Shown piece by piece: positions 1 to 8,311 of a DNA stretch of 45,147 nucleotides. A program made the translations under genes and the position numbers. Every line of letters begins with the position of its first letter. Position 1 is the stretch's first letter. This DNA is from Prosthecobacter debontii (GTDB lineage: Bacteria > Verrucomicrobiota > Verrucomicrobiia > Verrucomicrobiales > Verrucomicrobiaceae), in contig CAMBPV010000012.1 of NCBI GenBank assembly GCA_945869695.1, positions 1 through 45,147 of the forward strand. Reading direction: 5' to 3'. The notes under the pieces are model-generated. The model was not told the origin of the DNA. It did not search any database and worked only from the letters and a program-made list of their open reading frames with translations.

Positions 1-113
1 GTTCTCTGGTTCATGGTGTCGGTGGTGTGCCAAGGCATCCATTAGCCTGCTGCCCCAGGGGGCAGACCGTCACCTATGTCCTGAACCATTTGTGTTACCT
101 ATGTCCTGAACCC
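1..113. mobile_element. Probable insertion-sequence end (IS481-like terminal tandem repeats)
   Basis: Two direct copies of ACCTATGTCCTGAACC lie at 72-87 and 97-112, exactly 25 bp apart. On the minus strand they read GGTTCAGGACATAGGT. The cytochrome gene reading leftward runs into the inner copy and stops within the outer copy, so the repeats mark a sharp junction between host gene and foreign DNA. Paired copies of a GTTCAGGACATAGGT-like motif at the terminus remind me of IS481-family elements; that family assignment is from memory and was not compared. The transposase gene would lie left of the window. Bases 1-60 contain no convincing coding frame. Confidence 0.55.
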
Positions 114-1497
114 GCACCGCCTCAATCTTCAACCCGTGGGCACCTTCAGGCATGGGCACGGTGAGAACAGTCGGCGCGGCCAGACCGATTACACTTGGCT
201 CGATCTGCCTGCCCTGCGGATGCTTGCCATACACGGTGCGGAACTTTTCCAACTCCGCGATGCGAGCCTTGATCGCATCCAAATTCGGCGGCGGTGGATT
301 GGCCGCTGCCAGCTTGCGTTTTTCATCGAGCGACTTGTTGAGCCAATGAAAGTAGTTCTCTTTCTTTTTGCCGATGCTGACCTCGATGTAGGTCACGAGC
401 GCGATATCGCCTTTGTTTCCGTCTCCTGCGTCACCGACGCAAAAATGGACCTGCGGCTTGTCTTTCACGGGTGCCTGCACGCTGTAGGGGCGGATGCCAT
501 CGCTGTCTTGCTGCTGGCGTTGAACGCCGCTGCCGGGGCGCTTGGGAATGTTCCAAGAATGAAGATCTGCCTCGATTGCCAGGATGCGATCGTGCGCTGA
601 TTTTTCATCGGCTGGCAGTTCCCGCCATGCGACTCGGGTGAGATCCAGGTAGCGGCTCTTGGGCTCCGTGCTGTTGACGAGATTCCACCAGTTGTTCAAG
701 AAGTGAATGCTCAACTTCATATCCTTGGCCAGTTGATCGAGCGGAATCTGTGACTGCTTGTGCTTCCAGCAAGCGAGCATGTAGTCGGCCTCACGCAGGG
801 GCTCATCATCTTTTGGCAGATGGGGCGCGGCTTTCTGCTGATACCACACATAGAGGCCCTGCTGGGCCTGCGCCTTCAATTGCTCCGCACCGCGCAGCCC
901 GATCCGATTCGGGTGAAACACGATACCCGTTCCGGGCATGATCGTGGCATTGTCCGCCAGCTTCCGCGCGGCGTTGAAATATTTGTCAATGGCTGCGGGG
1001 CTCATGAAAAGAACGTCGCCCGTGTTTGTAAAACCCTCGCCACCACCCCCATCCGTCTGGAACTCCTGCGCCAGACCGTAACTGTGTCCCGTGAGATCCC
1101 GGACCGTGTTGTCATACTCTGCGTTGGTGAGGCGTCGCATCGTCACCGGACCCGGATCACCCGACTGCGATTGCGCCAGATGATCCAGCTCGGCATTCAC
1201 CCAACCGAGCAAAGCACCATGCTCCTGATCACTCATTTGATGCGCCTTGGGTGGGGGCATGTCACCACTCTCGACCGTATCCTTCACTTTGATCCAAACC
1301 TCAAACTGCTTGGCGATCTGAGGATCAGCCGCGAACTGCTGAAGATCGACATCTCCCTTCATCTTCTTTTCATTGTGGCAATCGTAACACCGCGACTTCA
1401 GCACGCTCTCAGCCTCTTTCCAAGCTGGAGCCGCCGAGACGGAAAACGCGCCGACGAGAAGGCCGGCCAAAGAGAGATGGCATGATTTCAGAAGCAT
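70..1497 (-). CDS. PSCyt1/DUF1587 cytochrome-type protein, C-terminally truncated
   Basis: This is the N-terminal part of a Planctomycete/Verrucomicrobia cytochrome protein, a large exported family that usually continues into DUF1595/1592/1588/1585 domains and reaches about 800-1100 residues. I place the start at 1497 because the protein then opens with a good signal peptide (MLLKSCHLSLAGLL, ending near SVSAAPA); the frame is open to 1527. A single c-type haem motif, CYDCH, follows shortly after, then the DUF1587 signature VTMRRLTNAEYDNTVRDLTG. About 475 residues remain. The last 15 codons, from about VRVQDIG on, are read from the insertion-sequence repeats at 70-112, so the catalytic and DUF1592-type domains are missing. 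The protein is probably non-functional, and pseudogene is an equally fair label. Confidence 0.8.
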   Translation of the reverse strand: MLLKSCHLSLAGLLVGAFSVSAAPAWKEAESVLKSRCYDCHNEKKMKGDVDLQQFAADPQIAKQFEVWIKVKDTVESGDMPPPKAHQMSDQEHGALLGWVNAELDHLAQSQSGDPGPVTMRRLTNAEYDNTVRDLTGHSYGLAQEFQTDGGGGEGFTNTGDVLFMSPAAIDKYFNAARKLADNATIMPGTGIVFHPNRIGLRGAEQLKAQAQQGLYVWYQQKAAPHLPKDDEPLREADYMLACWKHKQSQIPLDQLAKDMKLSIHFLNNWWNLVNSTEPKSRYLDLTRVAWRELPADEKSAHDRILAIEADLHSWNIPKRPGSGVQRQQQDSDGIRPYSVQAPVKDKPQVHFCVGDAGDGNKGDIALVTYIEVSIGKKKENYFHWLNKSLDEKRKLAAANPPPPNLDAIKARIAELEKFRTVYGKHPQGRQIEPSVIGLAAPTVLTVPMPEGAHGLKIEAVRVQDIGNTNGSGHR

Positions 1498-1561
1498 TGG
1501 GGGGTGAAATGAATACGCTCGAATCACGGCCTATTCACTCCGGTTTTTCGAGGTTAATTGG

Positions 1562-1609
1562 CTATTTGTTCTTCATCTGCCAAAGGATGAAGGCCATTTC
1601 CCCGGCGTG
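1562..1609 (-). pseudogene. 3'-end fragment of an oligopeptidase B-like gene
   Basis: On the minus strand this reads HAGEMAFILWQMKNK followed by TAG. The intact oligopeptidase at 2434-4572 ends ENAEEMAFILWQMKRG. At the DNA level about 38 bases (from about 1571, and from about 2443) match with only two differences. Upstream of this stretch the similarity stops, so only the extreme 3' end of a second copy is present. It lies between the truncated cytochrome gene and the nucleotidyltransferase gene. Confidence 0.6.
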
Positions 1610-1705
1610 CATGGTAGCAACAACGCTCTCGTGCATACTGGTTTGATGGCACTACGCCCATCATCGAAGTTGCCGCAGCTCCACCGCACGCTTACTTTGT
1701 CCACC

Positions 1706-2317
1706 ATGAGCAACGCAATCGCTCTTCAACCCGTAACTTGGCAACGCATGGCAAAAGGCATCGCCGACGTGAGACAGCGCCGCGAACGCACGGTTATGGC
1801 TCTATCAAAGCTCGGAGTTCGATATGCTGTGGCCGGTGAAGGTGCTGTCGCGGCCTGGGTATCCCGTGTGGATGAAAGTGCCGTGCGAAACACCCGCGAT
1901 GTGGACATTCTGCTCCGCCGTGAAGATGCCGAAAAAGCCCGAGAAGCTCTCGAAGCAGCGGGCTTCGTGCATCGGCGCATTGCCTCGCTGGGCAAATCGG
2001 GCGCGATGGATGTCTTCCTCGACGGACCCGATGCGAAGGTGCGGGACGCTGTGCATGTGCTCTGGGCCGGTGAGAAGCCCGTGCCGGATGCCATCGAGAG
2101 CACGCCCGAACTGCATGAAACCGAAATCGGCGAAGGCTTTGCTCTCGTGCCTTTGCAGGATCTCGTGCGCATGAAGCTCATCGCCTTCCGCGACAAAGAC
2201 CGAATGCATCTCCGTGATCTACTATCTGTGGGTCTCATCGACGAAACCTGGCCAGAACGCTTTCCAACCGAACTCGCTACTCGCCTGCAGGTCATCCTAG
2301 ATGACCCTGAGGGCTAA
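1706..2317 (+). CDS. Nucleotidyltransferase-fold protein (AbiEii/DUF6036-like)
   Basis: This is a 203-residue protein starting MSNAIALQPVTWQRMAKG. The frame is open further upstream to 1607, but the ATG at 1706 gives the natural beginning. The nucleotidyltransferase core is visible: a glycine-containing helix start (YAVAGEGAVAAWV), then TRDVDILLRREDAEKAREAL, whose D-x-D pair would bind the metal ion. A later segment, DLVRMKLIAFRDKDRMHLRDLL, is typical of AbiEii/AbiGii-like and DUF6036 proteins. Such proteins include toxins of type IV toxin-antitoxin pairs and uncharacterised single NTases. No partner antitoxin gene lies beside it. The gene sits between a fragment and an intact copy of an oligopeptidase 3' end, which suggests it arrived with a rearrangement. 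The substrate is unknown. Confidence 0.75.
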   Translation: MSNAIALQPVTWQRMAKGIADVRQRRERTVMALSKLGVRYAVAGEGAVAAWVSRVDESAVRNTRDVDILLRREDAEKAREALEAAGFVHRRIASLGKSGAMDVFLDGPDAKVRDAVHVLWAGEKPVPDAIESTPELHETEIGEGFALVPLQDLVRMKLIAFRDKDRMHLRDLLSVGLIDETWPERFPTELATRLQVILDDPEG

Positions 2318-2433
2318 AATGACCATTTCTCCCATTTTCCATCGCCGGACTCGGACTCTGACCTGCATAGGTCTCATGGGCTGCCTTTGCCAATGGTGCT
2401 GGGGCTCGAGGTGCGGGCGAGATTGAAGTAAAT

Positions 2434-4572
2434 CTACCCCCGCTTCATCTGCCAGAGGATGAAGGCCATTTCCTCGGCGTTCTCGTGGAGGTGGTCATAG
2501 CGGCCGGATTTGCCACCGTGACCGGCACCCATGTTGATTTTAAGAAGGAGTAGGTTTTGGTCGGTTTTCAGGGCGCGGAGTTTGGCGACCATTTTGGCGG
2601 GCTCCCAATAGGTGACACGCGGATCATTGAGCCCCCCGGTGACGAGCATGGGCGGGTAGGCTTTGGCTGTGATGTTGTCGTAAGGGCTATAGCTGCGAAT
2701 GAACTCAAAGGCTGCTTGATCGGTGATCGGATTTCCCCACTCGGGCCACTCACCGGGGGTAAGTGGCAAGGAGTCATCGAGCATGGTGTTTAGCACATCG
2801 ACAAACGGAACATGTGCCACGACCGCGCCGAAGAGCTCGGAGGCTTGATTGACGGCGGCACCCATGAGCTCTCCTCCTGCACTGCCACCGCTGGCGGTGA
2901 TGAGACCTTTGGAGGTGTAGCCTTTTTCGATGAGCCCTTTTGCTGCATCGACAAAGTCATTGAAGGTGTTGGTGCGCTTCTGGAGCTTTCCGTCGAGATA
3001 CCACTGGTAACCGAGGTCGTCCCCTCCTCTGACGTGGGCGATGGCATAGGCGAAACCTCGATCTACGAGTGAGAGGCGATTGGCTGCGAAGTCGGGTGGC
3101 GTGGCGAGTCCGTAAGCTCCATAGGCATAGAGGTGCAGCGGCTGGCTGCCATCCATCTTGAATCCTTTTTTCATGAGGATGGAGACGGGCACCTGCACGC
3201 CATCTCGCGCGGTGATCCTGATCCTCTCGGTCTGATACTGGCTCGCATCATAACCCGAGGGGATGGTCTGAACTTTGAGTGTCTCCAGCCGCTTTTCAGA
3301 GACGTGGTAGTCGAAAACCGTTTCGGGCGTGACCATGGACTCGTATTCGATCCGCAGTGACGGGGTATCAAACTCGGGGTTGCTGCTCAACTCCGTGGTG
3401 TAACTGGACTCGGGGAAAATGATGGGCTCCGCTTGAATCGGCGATTCATACCGATGGATCTGAATTTGATCGAGCCCATCAATGCGGCCTTCCGTGGCAA
3501 AGAAGTCTTTAAAGAGACCGACGTCTGTGAGGTAATGCCGATCTGAGCCGGGGATGAGCGTTTTCCAATCGCTCGGCTTCTCGAGTGTGGCTGTGGCGAT
3601 CCGGAAGTTCACGTGTTCATCATTGGTGAGGATGAAGAGCGTGCCGTCTCGAAGATCGATGCTGTACTCACGCCCCACCTGACGCGCACTCACGAGGATG
3701 GGCTGAGCTGTGGGGTTGGCAGCGGGTATGAGGCGTGATTCGTTGGTGACCTGATCTCCGGCTTCGATGATGATCCAATCCTCTTGCGCACTGAGATCGA
3801 CATCGACGATGAATCCGATATCCGGCTCTTGGTAAAGCACTTTGGCCTTCTCGGGATCATCGCCGAGTCGGTGATAGCGAATGGAGTCGGTGCGCCAGTT
3901 TTCATTGGCAAGACCGAAGACGAGTCCCTGACTGTCAGCCGACCAGACGAGGCTCGAAAGAGTGTCTTCGATGACATCAGGCAAGTCTTTGCCGGAGATA
4001 AGATCGCGGAAGTGAACCTCGAAGCGCTCGGAGCCATCGCCATCATAGGCGTAGGCCATGAGCTTGCCATTCGGGCTGATGACGATCTCGCTGAGTTGAA
4101 AATAGTCCTTTCCTTTGGCCAGCTCATTTTGATCGAGAATGAGTTGGTCATCACCGCCGGCAACAGGCTTGCGATAGTGTCGGCGATACTGCTGGCCCTT
4201 TTCAAATGTGGACCAGTAAAGCCATTCACCGTCCTTTTGAGGAACCGTGCGGTCGTCCTCCTGAATGCGACCCTTCATCTCTCGGAACAGCGTGTCGACC
4301 AGCGGTTGCTGGGCTTTCATGTGCGCTTCGAAATATCGATTCTCCTCTTTCAGGTAGGAGAGAATTTCCTTGTTCTTGACCTTTGGATAGCCGGGATCAC
4401 GCAGCCAATGCCAAGGGTCCTCGAGCGTGATTCCGTGATGGGTAAAAGTGTGAGGTCGCTGCGAGGCGACAGGAGCGGTCATCATGTGAGGGGCAGTGCT
4501 CTGACCCAGCAAGGGCGAAAGGACAGTCGCGAGTGTTGCGACGACACATCTCCATGCGGGCAGTGGTTTCAT
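2434..4572 (-). CDS. ptrB: Oligopeptidase B (S9A serine peptidase)
   Basis: This 712-residue peptidase is expected to cleave short peptides after basic residues. An N-terminal signal-like stretch of about 24 residues (WRCVVATLATVLSPLLGQS) suggests export, as in many PVC and Bacteroidetes homologues. The family opening follows (HGITLEDPWHWLRDP), then a beta-propeller region, then the alpha/beta hydrolase domain. The catalytic triad can be read: Ser in ASGGSAGGELMG, Asp in GGLNDPRVTYWEP, and His in NMGAGHGGKSGR. The length fits the family (about 690-720). It lies 47 bp downstream of the diheme cytochrome gene on the same strand and may be cotranscribed with it and cysI. A fragment of the same 3' end lies at 1562-1609. 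Specificity for Arg/Lys is inferred from family similarity only. Confidence 0.9.
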   Translation of the reverse strand: MKPLPAWRCVVATLATVLSPLLGQSTAPHMMTAPVASQRPHTFTHHGITLEDPWHWLRDPGYPKVKNKEILSYLKEENRYFEAHMKAQQPLVDTLFREMKGRIQEDDRTVPQKDGEWLYWSTFEKGQQYRRHYRKPVAGGDDQLILDQNELAKGKDYFQLSEIVISPNGKLMAYAYDGDGSERFEVHFRDLISGKDLPDVIEDTLSSLVWSADSQGLVFGLANENWRTDSIRYHRLGDDPEKAKVLYQEPDIGFIVDVDLSAQEDWIIIEAGDQVTNESRLIPAANPTAQPILVSARQVGREYSIDLRDGTLFILTNDEHVNFRIATATLEKPSDWKTLIPGSDRHYLTDVGLFKDFFATEGRIDGLDQIQIHRYESPIQAEPIIFPESSYTTELSSNPEFDTPSLRIEYESMVTPETVFDYHVSEKRLETLKVQTIPSGYDASQYQTERIRITARDGVQVPVSILMKKGFKMDGSQPLHLYAYGAYGLATPPDFAANRLSLVDRGFAYAIAHVRGGDDLGYQWYLDGKLQKRTNTFNDFVDAAKGLIEKGYTSKGLITASGGSAGGELMGAAVNQASELFGAVVAHVPFVDVLNTMLDDSLPLTPGEWPEWGNPITDQAAFEFIRSYSPYDNITAKAYPPMLVTGGLNDPRVTYWEPAKMVAKLRALKTDQNLLLLKINMGAGHGGKSGRYDHLHENAEEMAFILWQMKRG

Positions 4573-4619
4573 ACAATGCCCTCCTTAGCCGAATGCAGCT
4601 GGGATTCAATCAAGAGCCT

Positions 4620-5411
4620 CTATTTCCCGGATGCTGCTTCACGAGGAGGTGCGCCGCCGAGCGTCGGCACCTGGGGCAATTTCTGAGAAAATAGCCACGC
4701 GATGATTTCCCACCGTTGCTCGGGAGTCAGGAGGGCGTCAAAACTCACCATCGGTGTGCCATTCAATCCCGTGGCAAGAACGCGATAAACATCCTCTTCC
4801 CGGTCGCCACACCGCAAGTGCGGCTGTCGAAGGTCTGAGGGGAGCGAAGGGAAATTCCACATGTTTTTGAGAGTGGCAGCAGCAGGTCCTTTTCCGTCTG
4901 CGTTTGGACCATGGCAAACGGCGCAATGCGCCGAGAATAGTGTCTTTCCTTTCTCGACATGCTTGGCTTCGTTTAACCAGGAAGGCGGATCGGGGAACCG
5001 CATGGGCTCCGCATAGTTTTCGGCTTTTCGCCAACGGCGTGAGAAGGACTTCACATACTCAATGACCGCACCGATGTCTCTATCCGAGAGCTGGGAGAAC
5101 ATTCCCATGGCCGTGCCCGAGAGTCCGTGTTTGATCGTGTAACGAAGATCTCCCTCCCTGGGCAATGCACCGAAGGGAGTGGTGCGAAATTTGAACATAC
5201 CCTCCCGAAACGAGCGCGGCCGAGGATTGAGTGACGCCGCCATTTCTCCAGCCCCGTCTCCCCTCGGGCCATGGCAGACGATGCAATTGCGCTCGAAGAT
5301 GTATTTACCCTCCATGTAACGGGCGAAGTCAATCGAGGGCGGCTCTGCGGCGTGGGCTCTCCACCCCGCAAAAACGAGAAGCAGTAACCACCATCGGATA
5401 AGCAAGACCAT
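4620..5411 (-). CDS. Exported diheme cytochrome c
   Basis: The 263-residue protein starts with a clear signal peptide (LLIRWWLLLLVFAG, cut after AHA). Two cytochrome c domains follow. The first has CIVCH with GPRGDGAG after it, and a probable axial Met in GTAMGMFSQLSD. The second has CAVCH with GPNADGKG after it, and a probable axial Met in GTPMVSFDALL. It should be a periplasmic electron carrier with two haems. The gene lies between cysI (87 bp upstream) and ptrB (47 bp downstream), all leftward. The redox partner cannot be told from sequence. A direct role with sulfite reductase is unlikely because that enzyme is cytoplasmic. Confidence 0.9.
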   Translation of the reverse strand: MVLLIRWWLLLLVFAGWRAHAAEPPSIDFARYMEGKYIFERNCIVCHGPRGDGAGEMAASLNPRPRSFREGMFKFRTTPFGALPREGDLRYTIKHGLSGTAMGMFSQLSDRDIGAVIEYVKSFSRRWRKAENYAEPMRFPDPPSWLNEAKHVEKGKTLFSAHCAVCHGPNADGKGPAAATLKNMWNFPSLPSDLRQPHLRCGDREEDVYRVLATGLNGTPMVSFDALLTPEQRWEIIAWLFSQKLPQVPTLGGAPPREAASGK

Positions 5412-5498
5412 GCGGAGTAGCCTACTACAAACGCGGCCTGCGGGCGATCAACCACCCATCTCTGGTGGCTGATCGCTCCTATCTTGCGATGAATCCGA

Positions 5499-7289
5499 CT
5501 AACCCGCCTCTCCCACTTTGTCACCCGCGAGCTTTGCTGCGCGCTCGGCGAGTTCGATGTGGAATTGCTCAGGGGTTGGCGCATCTCCGGTGGTGCGCGT
5601 TCTGGCAAACCAGTCGGCAAAGATTTCTCCGTCCTTCCGCTCCGATTTGAAGGCCGTGAGAAACTCGCGCACCTTCGCAGGAACATCTTCACCGAGGACG
5701 GTTTTGAACTCCAGACCCGCGAGTCGATTGCCACGAATGCTGCCCCCGACGAACATGGCATACTTATTCGGCGAGCGACCCACGAAGCCGAAGTCGGCAT
5801 TGTAGGGGCGTCCGCAACCGTTCGGGCAACCCGTCATGCGGAAGAGGATCGGCTCGTTCTCAAGACCCAGCTCACGGAGAGAGTCGTCGATTTTGTCCAT
5901 GAATCCTGGCAACGCACGCTCGGACTCACTCAGCGCAAGGCCGCAAGTCGGAAGCGCCACACAGGCATGAGCGACTTTCCGCGCCCGTGTCATGCCATCT
6001 GAATGAACCACTCCATGTTTGGCTAGGATGGCATCGACAGCGGCCTTTTGATCCGGTGAGACGTCGGCAATGATGAGGTTGGTGTTTGGCGTGACAATCA
6101 GTGGCAAGTCCAAGGTCTTCGAGATTTCGGCAAAGGCACTGCGATACTGAGGTCCGTTTTCACGGTCCACGACACGCCCCATGCTGACATAAACTGCGCA
6201 GTAGAGTTTTCCATCGCCCTGCTCATGCCAGCCGAGGTTGTCTTCCACGGAGTCGAAACTCAGCTCTTTGGCGGGGAAGGTTTCGATGCCAGGCAAACGA
6301 CGAACGACTTCGGCGCGAAACCCATCAATGCCCATGGTTTGAACCGTGTATTTCAGCCGCGCATTCTTGCGCTCGACTCGATTACCGTGATCTCGCTGAG
6401 TCGTAACGACAGCTTCGATGGCATCGACCACATGAGCACGTTTGGCATAAAGAAGTGGCTGACCTAGGAATGGCCGTGTGCTGAGCTGGCCGTGGCTCAT
6501 GCCAAAACCACCCCCCACGGTGATCGTGTAGCCCTCGACTTCACCGTTCACGACATGCGGCACAAGGCCGACATCTTGGGAGTAAATGTCCGCATCATTG
6601 CAAGGCTGGATCGCAACGCCGATCTTGAATTTGCGCGGCAGATAGACCTTTCCGTAGATCGGGTCTTCACCTTCAGGTGCTTGGGTGGCCTCGCGCACAG
6701 CTGGATTCACCTCGGGGTCCTTGATCCACTCGGGATCGATTTTTTCCCCGTCGAGCCAGATGTCGGCATAGGCCGTGGAGCGCCAGAGGAAACGTTGGCT
6801 GATCTCTTCGGTCAGCTTCTGAGTGTCTGCATGGACAGCGTCCTTGATCGGCGCCGCGGGTCCCATCGTATTACGCACCACGTCACCACAGGCACCCATG
6901 GTGCTGAGTCCGCTGTGACACACATTTTGAATTACCTCTTTTAGCCCACCTTTGAGCACGCCGTGGAGCTGGATGCCCTGGCGATTGGTAAGCCGCATGT
7001 TCCCGCATGCTTTGGTGCAGAGATCATCGTGAATAAGCCACTGTTTGGCACTGATGCGCCCACCGGGCATCTTGCTCCGGATCATGAAACTCCATGCTTT
7101 CTCGAGCTTAGCCTTGGTGCGCTCGGTGCGCACGTCCCGGTCATCCTGTTGATAGGAGCCATGATGTTTCAGGAGGATGTTGGCGTCCTCTGGAATGTTC
7201 GGCGTGCTGGTATCTGAAAATAGTTCAGCGAGTTGGCCGCGGAGGCCTTCGGAGGCGATTTTGATCTCTTCGACGGAAGCTTTTGACAT
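5499..7289 (-). CDS. cysI: Assimilatory sulfite reductase, siroheme/4Fe-4S subunit
   Basis: This 596-residue enzyme reduces sulfite to sulfide with six electrons for cysteine synthesis. I chose the ATG at 7289 (MSKASVEEIK); upstream codons to 7418 are open but overlap the divergent aguB start and look non-coding. The two halves of the nitrite/sulfite reductase ferredoxin-like fold are visible. The cluster ligands are CVALPTC (Cys443, Cys449) and GCPNGC (Cys488, Cys492), which bind the 4Fe-4S cluster and, through the last Cys, siroheme. The motif GCGRPYNADFGFVG is typical of CysI-type hemoproteins rather than nitrite reductases. No flavoprotein subunit (CysJ) lies in the window, so the electron donor (ferredoxin or a separate CysJ) is open. 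An inverted repeat at 7355-7382 lies upstream. Confidence 0.92.
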   Translation of the reverse strand: MSKASVEEIKIASEGLRGQLAELFSDTSTPNIPEDANILLKHHGSYQQDDRDVRTERTKAKLEKAWSFMIRSKMPGGRISAKQWLIHDDLCTKACGNMRLTNRQGIQLHGVLKGGLKEVIQNVCHSGLSTMGACGDVVRNTMGPAAPIKDAVHADTQKLTEEISQRFLWRSTAYADIWLDGEKIDPEWIKDPEVNPAVREATQAPEGEDPIYGKVYLPRKFKIGVAIQPCNDADIYSQDVGLVPHVVNGEVEGYTITVGGGFGMSHGQLSTRPFLGQPLLYAKRAHVVDAIEAVVTTQRDHGNRVERKNARLKYTVQTMGIDGFRAEVVRRLPGIETFPAKELSFDSVEDNLGWHEQGDGKLYCAVYVSMGRVVDRENGPQYRSAFAEISKTLDLPLIVTPNTNLIIADVSPDQKAAVDAILAKHGVVHSDGMTRARKVAHACVALPTCGLALSESERALPGFMDKIDDSLRELGLENEPILFRMTGCPNGCGRPYNADFGFVGRSPNKYAMFVGGSIRGNRLAGLEFKTVLGEDVPAKVREFLTAFKSERKDGEIFADWFARTRTTGDAPTPEQFHIELAERAAKLAGDKVGEAG

Positions 7290-7354
7290 GATGATAAGTT
7301 TTGGAGGAACGTGGGACCTAGCCTGAGGATACCACGAAAGCAAGGTCACACAAC

Positions 7355-7382
7355 CTAAATCCCTTATTCTTGATGGATTTAG
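7355..7382. promoter_or_regulatory. Inverted repeat in the cysI/aguB divergent region, possible operator
   Basis: CTAAATCC (7355-7362) and GGATTTAG (7375-7382) form a perfect 8-bp inverted repeat with a 12-bp spacer. It lies 66 bp upstream of the cysI start and 63 bp upstream of the aguB start. Its two-fold symmetry and position suit a dimeric repressor or activator of either gene. There is no T-run that would make it a terminator. The regulator is unknown. Confidence 0.35.
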
Positions 7383-7444
7383 TAGATAATTGATCCGGCC
7401 CGGATTTCGCCTTGCCACTCGGGCCTACGTCTTTAAGCATCGTT

Positions 7445-8311
7445 ATGGCAAAAATATCTATTGGTCTGGTGCAGAGCCGGGGCTTCCCCACAAAAAAAGA
7501 AAGCTTGGATCATCACCTTGTTTTGATCGCGGAGGCTGCCAAAAAAGGCGCGCAGATCATCTGCCTTCAGGAACTGTTTCTCACACCCTATTTCTGCAAG
7601 CGCGAGGAAACGGATCTCTTCGATCTGGCTGAGGCCATCCCAGGAGACACGACAGATGTTCTTGGTGAGATCGCAGGGAGGCTCGGCGTGGTGATCATCG
7701 CCTCGCTCTTCGAAAAGCGCGCTCCCGGCATCTACCACAACACGGCGGCCATCATTGATGCCGATGGCAAATACCTCGGGAAATACCGCAAAATGCACAT
7801 CCCTGAGGATCCGGGATTCAACGAGAAATTTTATTTCACCCCGGGGGACCTCGGTTACCGAGTCTGGGACACCAAGTTTGGTCGCATCGGAGTCCTTATC
7901 TGTTGGGATCAATGGTATCCAGAGGCGGCGCGCCTCGCCGCTCTAGGGGGCGCTGAGATCCTGTTTTATCCCACGGCGATCGGATGGCTGAAATCCGAAA
8001 AAGCTGAACTCGGAAAAGCCCAGCATTGCGCATGGGAAACCGTGCAGCGCGGTCACGCAGTCGCCAACGGTTGTTTTGTCGCATCCGTGAATCGAGTCGG
8101 CATCGAGGAGGAATCTGAATTTTGGGGACAATCCTTCGTCGTCAACCCTTATGGCGAAATCACCGCCAAAGCCTCCGCGGATCGCGAGGAGATCCTCATT
8201 TCCGACTGCGAACTCAAAGAAGTTGAAGATTTTCGTCGAATCTGGCCCTTTTTTCGCGATCGCCGCATTGACACATACGCTCCCCTCGCCAAACGCTACC
8301 TAGATGAGTAA
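7445..8311 (+). CDS. aguB: N-carbamoylputrescine amidase
   Basis: This 288-residue nitrilase-superfamily enzyme hydrolyses N-carbamoylputrescine to putrescine, CO2 and ammonia. The start is the ATG at 7445 (MAKISIGLVQSRG), where family similarity begins. The Glu-Lys-Cys triad is present: Glu43 in ICLQELFLTPYF, Lys116 in GKYRKMHIPED, and Cys153 in GVLICWDQWYPEAAR. Length and motifs match AguB closely. The gene overlaps the next one, agmatine deiminase, by 8 bp, which strongly supports this substrate over other nitrilase substrates. Together they form the two-step agmatine-to-putrescine route. The arginine decarboxylase that would supply agmatine is not in the window. Confidence 0.94.
   Translation: MAKISIGLVQSRGFPTKKESLDHHLVLIAEAAKKGAQIICLQELFLTPYFCKREETDLFDLAEAIPGDTTDVLGEIAGRLGVVIIASLFEKRAPGIYHNTAAIIDADGKYLGKYRKMHIPEDPGFNEKFYFTPGDLGYRVWDTKFGRIGVLICWDQWYPEAARLAALGGAEILFYPTAIGWLKSEKAELGKAQHCAWETVQRGHAVANGCFVASVNRVGIEEESEFWGQSFVVNPYGEITAKASADREEILISDCELKEVEDFRRIWPFFRDRRIDTYAPLAKRYLDE

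Noticed and set aside
5499-7289. Ferredoxin-nitrite reductase (NirA) instead of sulfite reductase
   Set aside because: The CVALPTC and GCPNGCGRPYNADFGFVG motifs and the length fit CysI-type sulfite reductase better, and no nitrate assimilation genes lie nearby.
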